A DNA stretch of 58,539 nucleotides. Origin: Comamonas sp. lk (GTDB lineage Bacteria; Pseudomonadota; Gammaproteobacteria; Burkholderiales; Burkholderiaceae_C). A model generated the notes under the pieces. That model saw only the letters and a list, made by a program, of their open reading frames with translations. It did not search any database and was not told the DNA's origin. Made by a program: the position numbers and the translations under genes. Positions 44,949 to 52,480 of the stretch are shown one piece after another; positions within the stretch are counted from its first letter, which is position 1, and each line of letters opens with the position of its first letter. The stretch lies in contig CAMAQV010000014.1 in NCBI GenBank assembly GCA_945860595.1, positions 1 to 58,539 on the forward strand. The letters are read 5' to 3'.

Positions 44949-46967
44949 TCAGGCGCGGCGCGGACCGCGCCGGCTGCGGGCGTTCTGCTCGGTGGCCACC
45001 GCCAGGCGTTCGGGCAGCGTGACCACATCTTGCAGGCGCTCGAACGAATCGGTCAGATGCGGAATCGCCATAGCTTCGACAAAAAATTCCTGGAAGCGCG
45101 GCTCCACAGCGGTCTCGATTTTCTCGACCCGGCGCACCAGGTCTTCAATGACTTTGCGCGAACCCTTGTCCAACAAGGCAATCCGCGCGCCGGTACCGGC
45201 GGCGTTGCCCGCCGAACTCACATTACCCAAAATGCAATCGGGAATCATGCCCAGGACCATGGCGTATTTCACGTCGATATGGCTGCCAAAGGCACCCGCC
45301 AAACGGATGCGGTCGACCTTTTGCACACCCATGCGCTCCATCAGCAAGCGCACGCCCGCGTACAGCGCGGCTTTACCCAGTTGGATGGCGCGCACGTCAT
45401 TTTGCAGAATCCGCAGCGCGGGTTTCTCGGCGGTGGCGGGGGCGAGTTCGTAGCAGAAGGTGCGGCCGTCGGCTTGCACGCGCGGAGAGCGCGCGGCCAG
45501 GTTGCCGTCAATCGTGCCCTCGTGGCGGATGATGCCGGCCAGGTACATCTCGGCCAGCGCCTCGATGATTCCGGAGCCACACACGCCGGTCACGCCGGTG
45601 TCGGCTACCGCAGCGGCAAAGCCCGGATCGTCAGACCACAGGTCGCAGCCAATCACCTTGAAGCGCGGCTCCAGGGTTTGCGGGTCAATCCGCACGCGCT
45701 CAATTGCACCGGGCGCGGCGCGCTGGCCGCAGCTGATTTGCGCGCCTTCAAAAGCCGGTCCGGTCGGGCTGGAGCAGGCCAGCATGCGCTGGTTATTGCC
45801 CAGCACGATTTCGGCGTTGGTACCCACGTCGACCAGCAGGGTGACGGGTGAATCCAGATCGGGGCGCTCCGCCAGAATCACCCCGGCGGTGTCGGCACCG
45901 ACGTGCCCTGCGATGCAGGGCAGCACATAAATGCGGGCGTTGCGGTGCACCGCAAAATCAATCTCCGAGGCCCACAGGGTGATGGAGCGGTCGGTCGCCA
46001 AGGCAAAGGGTGCGCCGCCGAGTTCCACCGGATTGATGCCCAGCAGCAGGTGGTGCATGATGGGATTGCCGACAAAAGTAGCTTCCAGAATGTCGGTGGG
46101 CAAAGCCCCGGCGCGCTGCGTCACTTCAAGCGCCAGGGTGTTGAGCGCATCGCGCACAGCGGCAGTCATCTCCACCTCGCCGCCCGGATTCATCATCACG
46201 TAGGACACCCGGCTCATCAGGTCTTCGCCAAAGCGGATTTGCGGGTTCATCACCCCGGCCGAGGCGACCACCTCGCCCGAGGACAAATCGCACAAATGCG
46301 CGGCAATCGTGGTCGAGCCGACATCGACCGCCAGGCCATAGGCCTTCTCGTGCAGCGCGGGCCAGACGGCCATGATTTGTTGCCCGGCGTGCACCGCCAC
46401 GGTGACCTTCCAGCCACCGCTGCGCAGCGCGGTTTGCAGTTGCTGCACCACCAAAATGTCGCAGGACAAATCGGTCAGCGACCACTCGAACTCCAGCGCA
46501 TCTTCCAGACGGCGCAAGTCGCCGGACGGGTCGTGCATGTCCGGCTCTTGCACTTCGACAAAGTACAGGCGGATCAGCGGGTCGAGGTGAATGTCATGCG
46601 CCTCGGCCTCTTTGCGCACCACCTGTTTGTGTACCTGGCTGCTGGAGGGGACATCGATGACCACATCGCCTTGCACCAGCGCGCAGCAGGACAGGCGGCG
46701 GCCTTCGGCCAGCGGCTGGGTGGCGCAATAGGCCTCCTCTACCGGCGAGACCGGCGACAAATTCGCGGCATCCGACACCACGCCGTGCTTGGCGAACTCA
46801 CCTTCGGCCACCAGGACCTGGCAGCGTCCGCAAATACCCCGTCCGCCGCAGACCGAATCGATGTCGACACCGAGCGAGCGCCCGGCTTGCAGGAGGGAGG
46901 AACCGAGAGGGAAACGTCCGCGTCGCCCCGAAGGCGTGAAAACGACTAGCGCGTCAGCAACTGCCAT
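44949..46967 (-). CDS. RACo/RamA-like ATP-dependent activator of corrinoid proteins (ASKHA domain)
   Basis: 672 residues from ATG 46967. An N-terminal 2Fe-2S ferredoxin domain (cysteines in SVCGGRGICGRC, about 36-47, and LSCCALV near 90) is followed by a linker and an ASKHA-type ATPase/activation domain starting AVDVGSTTIAAHLCDL (about 206-221), with GTNAEIVLGN and ACSSPTGPAFEGAQI further on. Such proteins re-reduce inactivated Co(II) corrinoid to Co(I) at the cost of ATP. The gene starts four bases after the methyltransferase gene ends and serves the corrinoid protein of the same operon. Confidence 0.9.
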   Translation of the reverse strand: MAVADALVVFTPSGRRGRFPLGSSLLQAGRSLGVDIDSVCGGRGICGRCQVLVAEGEFAKHGVVSDAANLSPVSPVEEAYCATQPLAEGRRLSCCALVQGDVVIDVPSSSQVHKQVVRKEAEAHDIHLDPLIRLYFVEVQEPDMHDPSGDLRRLEDALEFEWSLTDLSCDILVVQQLQTALRSGGWKVTVAVHAGQQIMAVWPALHEKAYGLAVDVGSTTIAAHLCDLSSGEVVASAGVMNPQIRFGEDLMSRVSYVMMNPGGEVEMTAAVRDALNTLALEVTQRAGALPTDILEATFVGNPIMHHLLLGINPVELGGAPFALATDRSITLWASEIDFAVHRNARIYVLPCIAGHVGADTAGVILAERPDLDSPVTLLVDVGTNAEIVLGNNQRMLACSSPTGPAFEGAQISCGQRAAPGAIERVRIDPQTLEPRFKVIGCDLWSDDPGFAAAVADTGVTGVCGSGIIEALAEMYLAGIIRHEGTIDGNLAARSPRVQADGRTFCYELAPATAEKPALRILQNDVRAIQLGKAALYAGVRLLMERMGVQKVDRIRLAGAFGSHIDVKYAMVLGMIPDCILGNVSSAGNAAGTGARIALLDKGSRKVIEDLVRRVEKIETAVEPRFQEFFVEAMAIPHLTDSFERLQDVVTLPERLAVATEQNARSRRGPRRA

Positions 46968-46971
46968 GCAT

Positions 46972-47889
46972 TCACCCTTCCCGGCGGCGGCGGTTGCTGG
47001 TGTCGCGGCGTCCCCGGCCCATCTCGCCGTCCGCACCCACGGCGGGCGCTTCGCGGAACTTGCGGATCCAGCGGAAGCAATCCGGGTCGTGGCCCATCAT
47101 CACGTCAGCGGCCATGATGGCGCGCACCACTTCGGCATGCAGCGGGTTGGTGATCGCCGAGGTCATGCCGGATGCCATGGCCATGGTCAGAAAACCGGCG
47201 TTGATGCCGTTGCGCTCAGGCAGGCCGAAGCTCACGTTGGACGCACCGCAGGTGGTGTTGACTTTGAGCTCGGTGCGCAGGCGGTGCACCAGGCGCATGA
47301 CCTGCACGCCGGCCTGGTTGATCGCGCCAATCGGCATGACCAGCGGATCGACCACCACGTCGCAGGCGGGAATGCCGTAATCGGCGGCGCGTTCAACAAT
47401 TTTTTTAGCGACCGCAAAGCGCACATCGGGGTCTTGCGAAATACCGGTCTCGTCGTTCGAAATTGCCACCACGGCTGCGCCGTATTTTTTAACCAGCGGC
47501 AGCACGGTCTCCAGGCGGTCTTCTTCGCCAGTCACCGAATTAACCAGAGCCTTGCCTTTGTAGACAGCCAAACCGGCTTCCAGCGCGGCGACGATGGAGG
47601 AGTCGATGGAGATCGGCACGTCGGTCACGCCTTGAACGAGCTGTATCGCCTTGGCCAGCATGCCCGGTTCATCGGCCAGCGGGATACCGGCGTTCACGTC
47701 CAGCATATGGGCACCGGCCTCGACCTGCGCCAACGCGTCGGCGATGACGCGGCTGTAGTCGCCGGCCATCATTTCGGCGGCCATGATTTTGCGGCCCGTG
47801 GGGTTGATGCGCTCGCCGATGATGACGAAGGGGCGGTCAAAGCCGATGACGACCTCTTTGGTCGCGGAGCTGATGATGGTATCGGTCAC
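46972..47889 (-). CDS. Methyltetrahydrofolate:corrinoid methyltransferase (AcsE/MtgA-like)
   Basis: 305 residues from GTG 47889, with AAAGGA upstream. The pterin-binding barrel of this family is clear: VIIGERINPTGRK (about 20-32), HMLDVNAGIP (about 58), ISIDSS (about 93), AVVAISNDETGI and TTCGASNVSFGLPERNGIN (about 228-246), the last holding residues that bind methyl-THF. The enzyme moves a methyl group between a corrinoid protein and THF. In this operon the direction is probably from methyl-corrinoid to THF. About 41 bp lie between metF and this gene. Confidence 0.92.
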   Translation of the reverse strand: MTDTIISSATKEVVIGFDRPFVIIGERINPTGRKIMAAEMMAGDYSRVIADALAQVEAGAHMLDVNAGIPLADEPGMLAKAIQLVQGVTDVPISIDSSIVAALEAGLAVYKGKALVNSVTGEEDRLETVLPLVKKYGAAVVAISNDETGISQDPDVRFAVAKKIVERAADYGIPACDVVVDPLVMPIGAINQAGVQVMRLVHRLRTELKVNTTCGASNVSFGLPERNGINAGFLTMAMASGMTSAITNPLHAEVVRAIMAADVMMGHDPDCFRWIRKFREAPAVGADGEMGRGRRDTSNRRRREG

Positions 47890-47930
47890 GCTACATCCTT
47901 TGAATAGAAAAAATAAACCGGAAAAACAGG

Positions 47931-48971
47931 TCAGGCGGTCGCCGTGACTGGGGGTGGAATATGCGGCACCTCGGGCGCAGCACCGTCGCGCCCCGGATAC
48001 CAAGGCACGCGGCCTTGCAGCACGCCGGAGTTGGTGACGATCTCCGGCACCGAATCCTCTTGCCGGTAGGCCATGATGTGCACCCCGGCCACGCCCTTGA
48101 TCTCTTTGACTTCCTGCACGATTTCGGTACAGATTTTGCGCCCCTCAGCAGCCGGTTTTTCCGCTCCGGCCATGCGCTTGATGATGGAGTCGGGAATGTG
48201 CACGCCGGGCACATTGCTGCGCATCCACTCCGCCACTTTGGCCGAACGCATGGGGCCTACACCCACCAGAATGAACACTTTGCCCAGCAAGCCCAGGTCT
48301 TCGACTTCTTGCATAAAGGTGCGCAGGCGCGGCACGTCGTAGCAATACTGGGTTTGGATGAACTGGGCACCGGCCTCGACTTTTTTCGCCAGCCGCTGGG
48401 CGCGCCAGTCAAAGGGCTGGCCAAAGGGGTTGGCCGCCGCACCGAAAAAAACGCGCGGTGCGAAGGTGACCTTGCGCCCGCTTTGGAAGCGGTACGCATC
48501 GCGCATATCGCGGCCAATCTCCAGCAGCGACATGCAGTCCAGATCAAACACCGGCTTGGCTTGCGGATGGTCACCGCTTTGCACGCCGTCGCCACTCAAG
48601 CACAGCATATTGCACACGCCCATGGCCGCGCCGCCGAGGATGTCGCCCTGGATGGCGATGCGGTTTTTGTCGCGGCAGGAAATTTGCATGACCGGCGCAT
48701 AGCCCACACGGGTGAGCAGGGCACACACCGCCAGGCTGGACATATGGCAATTCGCACCACTGCCATCGGTGGCGTTGATGGCGTCCACATAGCCATCAAA
48801 TACCTTGGCGCGGCGGTAGACCTCGCTGGGATCAGCGGAATCCGGCGGCTCCAGCTCGGCGGTAATCGCAAACCCGCCGCTGCGCAGTACGCGCTCCAGG
48901 CGACCGGGCGATGTATGGCCGGGCAATATGGGCAAGGGGTAACCGGGCACCGGCTCGTCGTCGAACTTCAT
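47931..48971 (-). CDS. metF: Methylenetetrahydrofolate reductase, MetF family
   Basis: 346 residues from ATG 48971. An FAD-type TIM barrel with the active-site Glu in AITAELEPPDSAD (about 32), the flavin/substrate region QISCRDKNRIAIQGD and LCLSGDGVQSGDHP (about 130-150), and AGAQFIQTQYCYD (about 232). The upstream in-frame extension to 49268 is antisense-like and is rejected. The start overlaps the end of the MetV-like gene by 4 bp, so the two products probably form a complex as MetV and MetF do in acetogens. Here it would oxidise methyl-THF to methylene-THF, feeding catabolism. Confidence 0.92.
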   Translation of the reverse strand: MKFDDEPVPGYPLPILPGHTSPGRLERVLRSGGFAITAELEPPDSADPSEVYRRAKVFDGYVDAINATDGSGANCHMSSLAVCALLTRVGYAPVMQISCRDKNRIAIQGDILGGAAMGVCNMLCLSGDGVQSGDHPQAKPVFDLDCMSLLEIGRDMRDAYRFQSGRKVTFAPRVFFGAAANPFGQPFDWRAQRLAKKVEAGAQFIQTQYCYDVPRLRTFMQEVEDLGLLGKVFILVGVGPMRSAKVAEWMRSNVPGVHIPDSIIKRMAGAEKPAAEGRKICTEIVQEVKEIKGVAGVHIMAYRQEDSVPEIVTNSGVLQGRVPWYPGRDGAAPEVPHIPPPVTATA

Positions 48972-49441
48972 GCTGCTTTCTCCTGCACCGGCTTGGGCGC
49001 TTTGTCCTGCGCCACTTTCAGCCACGACGATTTGCCTTTCAGGCGGGCATCGACCGCGAACTGCACGACCTTGATTGCATCCCGGCCCTCGCGCATGCGC
49101 TGGCTGCCGGCAAATCCTTCGACCCAGACGCAGCGCATCTCGGGTTTGACCTCGCAATTGCCGTTGGCGCGCACGCCGCCGCAGGGGCCGTTGCGTATGG
49201 TTTTGGGGCAGTTCATGGAGCAGGACATGCCGGTGGAGCTGAGCGCACATTGGCCACACATCTGGCAATCAAACAAAAAGCCTTTGACGACCTGCTCCAC
49301 AGCGGCGACTGGCTTTTCCAGGCGCTCGTAACCGATCGCCTTCCACAGCGGATGCAGTGCCACCATCACCCGCTCGAAGCCCGCGTAAAAAATTTCCAGC
49401 CCGCGCGCGTGGCGCACCGACCAGCGGCGTACCGCGTACAT
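48968..49441 (-). CDS. MetV-like protein (MTHFR C-terminal zinc/Cys domain)
   Basis: 157 residues. A Cys-rich core, DCQMCGQC, then CSMNCPK, then GPCGG and a further Cys pair (about 59-105), matches the MTHFR_C domain found in MetV, the partner of MetF in acetogens, and fused to MetF in some bacteria. It probably binds zinc or an Fe-S centre and may link MetF to a redox partner. Its ATG overlaps the stop of the PF13769 gene (TGATG), and its stop overlaps the metF start. Confidence 0.88.
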   Translation of the reverse strand: MYAVRRWSVRHARGLEIFYAGFERVMVALHPLWKAIGYERLEKPVAAVEQVVKGFLFDCQMCGQCALSSTGMSCSMNCPKTIRNGPCGGVRANGNCEVKPEMRCVWVEGFAGSQRMREGRDAIKVVQFAVDARLKGKSSWLKVAQDKAPKPVQEKAA

Positions 49442-49788
49442 CAGACCGCTCCGGGGTCGCTGGCTGCTGGCGCAGCGGGCGCAACCACGTTCTCGTCAAG
49501 ACCATGGGCGCGGATGATGCGCAAGAGGTCGTCATCCGAATAGGCGGCTTCAATACGGGCCGCCTCGGCGTTGGCCTCGGCCTGCAAGTCGTCGCCGCAG
49601 GCGCGCGGATCGCTGCGCTTCCAGTCCGCCAGGTAGTCTCCGGAACTGGCTTTGCCAGCACGCATGGCAGCGCGGTCTACAGCCTCTTGAAAGCGGTGCG
49701 ACAACTGAACTTTGGCGGTCTCGCGCCCAGCTTTGACCAGCACCTGGGCGGGTACATCGCGCCATGAAATTACGATCAGTTTTGCCAT
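49441..49788 (-). CDS. PF13769-type small protein ('virulence factor' domain)
   Basis: 115 residues. The start KLIVISWRDVPAQVLVKAGRE and the core LSHRFQEAVDRAAMRAG, SGDYLADWKRSDP match a small domain annotated 'virulence factor' in databases. The name is misleading: it is found within corrinoid/THF operons of Rhodobacteraceae, Rhizobiales and Burkholderiales, as here. Its biochemical role is unknown. It overlaps the DUF1638 gene upstream by 13 bp and the MetV-like gene downstream. Confidence 0.85.
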   Translation of the reverse strand: MAKLIVISWRDVPAQVLVKAGRETAKVQLSHRFQEAVDRAAMRAGKASSGDYLADWKRSDPRACGDDLQAEANAEAARIEAAYSDDDLLRIIRAHGLDENVVAPAAPAASDPGAV

Positions 49789-50426
49789 TGAATCACCTGT
49801 GTATGCCCGCTAGCGGGCGGTCGAGAAAATGCGGTGTGCGCCTGCTCTAGGCCGCTTGCCAGTTCGCCGTAACCGGTTATTTTGATTTCGCACGCAAGCC
49901 CTAAGCGCTCAGCGGCAGCCTGCGCCTGTGCGTAGGCCTCGGGCTGCGGTGCCTGCGCCAAATACACCAGCTTGCGGTAGTGGCCGAAATATTCCTGTAA
50001 GAGCTGGGGATGGCGGTCTATGCCCAAGCCGCGAATCACCAGGCGGTCAAAGTGGCGCAGCAAAAAATCGGTCAGGTAAAAGGTACCCAATTCCTGTTCG
50101 GCCATCTCGGCAAATGCAGCACTACCCGCGTAAAACTCATAGCAATGGGCACCTGCAAGACGCTCCACGCCCTCTTCCCGCAAAACCTTATCCAGCATTC
50201 CGCCGGTGCCGCAATCGGCATATGCCACAAAGATGTGGTCGTACCGCGCCCTGAGGGTGCGGATTTTGTTCTGCACCGCAGCCGGAATTTTCTCCGGGCG
50301 GTTGTGCAATTCGGCGGGCAGACAGGTCACGTCCACATGGCTCCAGCGGTTGGCTCGGGTGATAGCAATCACTTCGCGGGCGATAGCCCCGCACGCAATC
50401 ACCAAAGTGGAAGCGGCGGTGCTCAT
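49776..50426 (-). CDS. DUF1638 protein
   Basis: 216 residues from ATG 50426 (MSTAAST); the 41 in-frame residues upstream cover the intergenic region and the end of the corrinoid gene. LVIACGAIAREV, CLPAELHNRPEKIP, VAYADCGTGGMLD and CYEFYAG are the conserved stretches of DUF1638, with several Cys that could hold a metal. The family occurs with methyltransferase-type corrinoid proteins; a role in corrinoid or methyl handling is likely but undefined. Confidence 0.88.
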   Translation of the reverse strand: MSTAASTLVIACGAIAREVIAITRANRWSHVDVTCLPAELHNRPEKIPAAVQNKIRTLRARYDHIFVAYADCGTGGMLDKVLREEGVERLAGAHCYEFYAGSAAFAEMAEQELGTFYLTDFLLRHFDRLVIRGLGIDRHPQLLQEYFGHYRKLVYLAQAPQPEAYAQAQAAAERLGLACEIKITGYGELASGLEQAHTAFSRPPASGHTQVIQWQN

Positions 50427-50466
50427 CGGGTGCGTCAGCGCGGTCAGCCGGGCACGCCCGAACCGA

Positions 50467-51168
50467 TCAAGCGTGGGCGGCAGCGCGGCGCGCGGCGATG
50501 AGGGTTTTGGCCGTTTCGACCGCCACTCCGGCGTCGCGGCAATACGCATCAGCCCCCACGGCCTTGCCGAATTCTTCGTTCAGGGGCGCGCCACCAACGA
50601 GAACGATGTAGTCATCGCGCAAGCCTTTTTCTTTGAGGGTGTCGATCACCACCTTCATGTAGGGCATGGTGGTGGTGAGCAGCGCGGACATGCCCAGGAT
50701 GTCGGGCTTGTGCTCTTCCAAGGCGGCCAGGTATTTTTCAACCGCATTGTTGATGCCCAGGTCAATGACTTCAAAACCGGCGCCTTCCATCATCATGCCA
50801 ACCAGGTTTTTGCCGATGTCATGGATGTCGCCTTTGACGGTACCAATCACCATCTTGCCGATGGGCTCGACGCCAGTTTCTGCCAGCAGGGGACGCAAAA
50901 TTTCCATGCCGCCCTTCATGGCATTGGCCGCCAACAAGACCTCCGGCACGAACAAAATGCCGTCGCGGAAATCCACACCCACGATACGCATGCCTTCGAC
51001 CAGCGCGTCATCCAGCACTCGGCTGGCAGACCAGCCACGACCCAGCAGGATATTGGTGGCTTCAACGACCTCATCGCGCAAACCGTTGTACAGGTCATCA
51101 TGCACTTGCTCGGTCAGCTCCTCGTCGTTCAGCGAGTTCAAATCTAAATCGTCAAATTCTTCGGCCAA
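50467..51168 (-). CDS. Corrinoid protein (MtbC/MttC-like, B12-binding)
   Basis: 233 residues. A helical cap domain (about 15-100) is followed by a B12-binding Rossmann domain with the cobalt-ligand motif GDIHDIGKNL (DxHxxG, about 114-123), and the SALLTTTM and GGAPLN nucleotide-tail motifs. The start is a TTG at 51168, supported by AGGAG seven bases upstream (ctcct at 51175-51179 on the plus strand) and by the lack of a nearby ATG. It carries methyl groups from a substrate:corrinoid methyltransferase to the methyl-THF enzyme of the same operon. It is the first gene of the eight-gene operon. Confidence 0.93.
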   Translation of the reverse strand: MAEEFDDLDLNSLNDEELTEQVHDDLYNGLRDEVVEATNILLGRGWSASRVLDDALVEGMRIVGVDFRDGILFVPEVLLAANAMKGGMEILRPLLAETGVEPIGKMVIGTVKGDIHDIGKNLVGMMMEGAGFEVIDLGINNAVEKYLAALEEHKPDILGMSALLTTTMPYMKVVIDTLKEKGLRDDYIVLVGGAPLNEEFGKAVGADAYCRDAGVAVETAKTLIAARRAAAHA

Positions 51169-51257
51169 AGCAGACTCCTAGTGGGTGCGCCGCGGGGCAG
51201 CGGTTAGCAGTATGGGAAAAATAGTACGATTCACACCGCAAAACGGCTTGCAGTTTA

Positions 51258-51284
51258 GCGACGTGCGATTGTCGCGATACGACA
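51258..51284. promoter_or_regulatory. Inverted repeats upstream of the corrinoid operon, possible GlxA/GbdR-type operator
   Basis: TGTCG-CGATA-CGACA at 51270-51284 is a perfect 5-5-5 inverted repeat, about 100 bp upstream of the corrinoid gene. An overlapping GCGAC (51258-51262) ... GTCGC (51271-51275) pair adds a half-site. The AraC/GlxA-type regulator gene next to it is the natural candidate to bind. The assignment is inference. Confidence 0.5.
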
Positions 51285-51355
51285 GCTCCCTGCGGGGCAT
51301 GCAATGCGAGCAATTGTCTCGTCAAGCCAGCGCAGTCTCAGGATTCGCACCCGCC

Positions 51356-52375
51356 CTATTCGACCGGATAGGCGGCAGTGCCCTCCAAAATTTGGCGGCG
51401 GCTGTTTTTACGCTCGGCGCTTGGGGTGTAACCAAACAGGTCGCGGTAGCACTTGGAAAAATGCGGGGGAGACTGGAAGCCGCAGGCCACCGCAATTTCC
51501 ATGATCGACATCCCCGTCTGCAGCAGCAGGCTGCGGGCGCGGCGCAAGCGCATATCCAGGTAGTACTTGGTGGGCACCTCCCCGACATAGCGCTTGAACA
51601 AACGCTCGATTTGGCGGCGCGATACGCCCACTAGCGCGGCAATCTCGTCCAAAGACAGCGGCTCTTCCAAATTGGCCTCCATCAAGGCGGCGGCCTCGAT
51701 CAGGTTCTCGTGGAACAGCCCCACGCGCGACATCAGCGGCACATGCTGGCGGTCCTGGTCGTTGCGGATGCGCTCCAGAATGAACTGGTCGGAGATCATG
51801 GGCGCGATGTTTTTGCCCAGATGGCCTTTGATGATGTGCAGCATCAGGTCCAGCGGTGCCACGCCGCCGGTACAGGTGTAGCGGTCGCGGTCAATGGCAA
51901 ACAGCTGGCGGGAAAAAATGACTTTGGGAAACTTTTCTTCCAGCGCGGTCATGTTCTCCCAATGCACCACGGCCTTGTATTTGTCGAGCAAACCGGCCTT
52001 GGCCAGCGCGTATCCCCCGGTGCACAAAGAGCCCAGCGCCACGTTGCGCTGACCAATTTTGCGCAAAGCGGCCACCACGGGCGGCGTACATGCGGCTTCA
52101 ATCTCAACCCCGCCACACACAAAAACAATGTCGGCCTGACCAATGTCATCCAGCGCCACCGTCGGCGACAAGGCCAAACCATTGCTAGCTGGCACCGCCT
52201 GGCCACCCAGGCTGGCGAGCGTCCATGTGTACACATTCTGCTGGCTGATGCGGTTGGCCATGCGCAAAGCCTCCACCGCGCTGGACAGAGCAATCATCGA
52301 ATAGTTCGGCAGTGTCAGAAAGGCATAGTGGTACGCAGCGTGCGGACGAACGGAAGCGTTTTCAGCGATTTTCAT
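51356..52375 (-). CDS. GlxA-family AraC-type transcriptional regulator (GbdR/CdhR-like)
   Basis: 339 residues from ATG 52375 (a Met six codons earlier at 52393 is possible). An N-terminal DJ-1/PfpI-type sensor domain (about 15-195; IVFVCGGVEIE, SLCTGGYALAKAGLL, CTGGVAPLDLML) is joined to a C-terminal AraC DNA-binding domain with two helix-turn-helices (SLDEIAALVGVSRRQIERLFKRYVG; SIMEIAVACGFQSPPHFSKCYRDLFGYTP). Family members such as GbdR and CdhR respond to betaine, carnitine and other amines. It sits just upstream of the one-carbon operon on the same strand and should be its activator. Confidence 0.9.
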   Translation of the reverse strand: MKIAENASVRPHAAYHYAFLTLPNYSMIALSSAVEALRMANRISQQNVYTWTLASLGGQAVPASNGLALSPTVALDDIGQADIVFVCGGVEIEAACTPPVVAALRKIGQRNVALGSLCTGGYALAKAGLLDKYKAVVHWENMTALEEKFPKVIFSRQLFAIDRDRYTCTGGVAPLDLMLHIIKGHLGKNIAPMISDQFILERIRNDQDRQHVPLMSRVGLFHENLIEAAALMEANLEEPLSLDEIAALVGVSRRQIERLFKRYVGEVPTKYYLDMRLRRARSLLLQTGMSIMEIAVACGFQSPPHFSKCYRDLFGYTPSAERKNSRRQILEGTAAYPVE

Positions 52376-52413
52376 GTCGCAATTAGAACGCAAATCCCCC
52401 GGGTCGCAGGAAG

Positions 52414-52471
52414 GATTGCACCTGGAGACGGTGGGCCATCGGCGCGCCGCTGTGGCCCAAGGTGCACAATC
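52414..52471. promoter_or_regulatory. Nested inverted repeat between two divergent genes
   Basis: GATTGCACCT (52414-52423) and AGGTGCACAATC (52460-52471) are near-perfect inverted copies with a two-base bulge. Inside them GGGCCA (52433-52438) and TGGCCC (52453-52458) form a second pair. The structure fills the gap between the GlxA-type gene (minus) and the dehydrogenase gene (plus, start 52481). It may be an operator serving both, or a leader hairpin of the latter. Confidence 0.4.
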
Positions 52472-52480
52472 TTGCAGACC

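Noticed and set aside
48972..49268. 99-residue N-terminal extension of MetF
   Set aside because: It overlaps the MetV-like gene in another frame and has Arg/Gln-rich shadow composition; MetF homology starts at MKFDDEP.
49441..49788. A virulence role for the PF13769 protein
   Set aside because: The domain name is historical; the gene is embedded in a one-carbon operon and nothing here suggests virulence.
51710..52480. 257-residue N-terminal extension of the D-2-hydroxyacid dehydrogenase
   Set aside because: It is antisense to the GlxA-type regulator gene; the dehydrogenase fold starts after GTG 52481.
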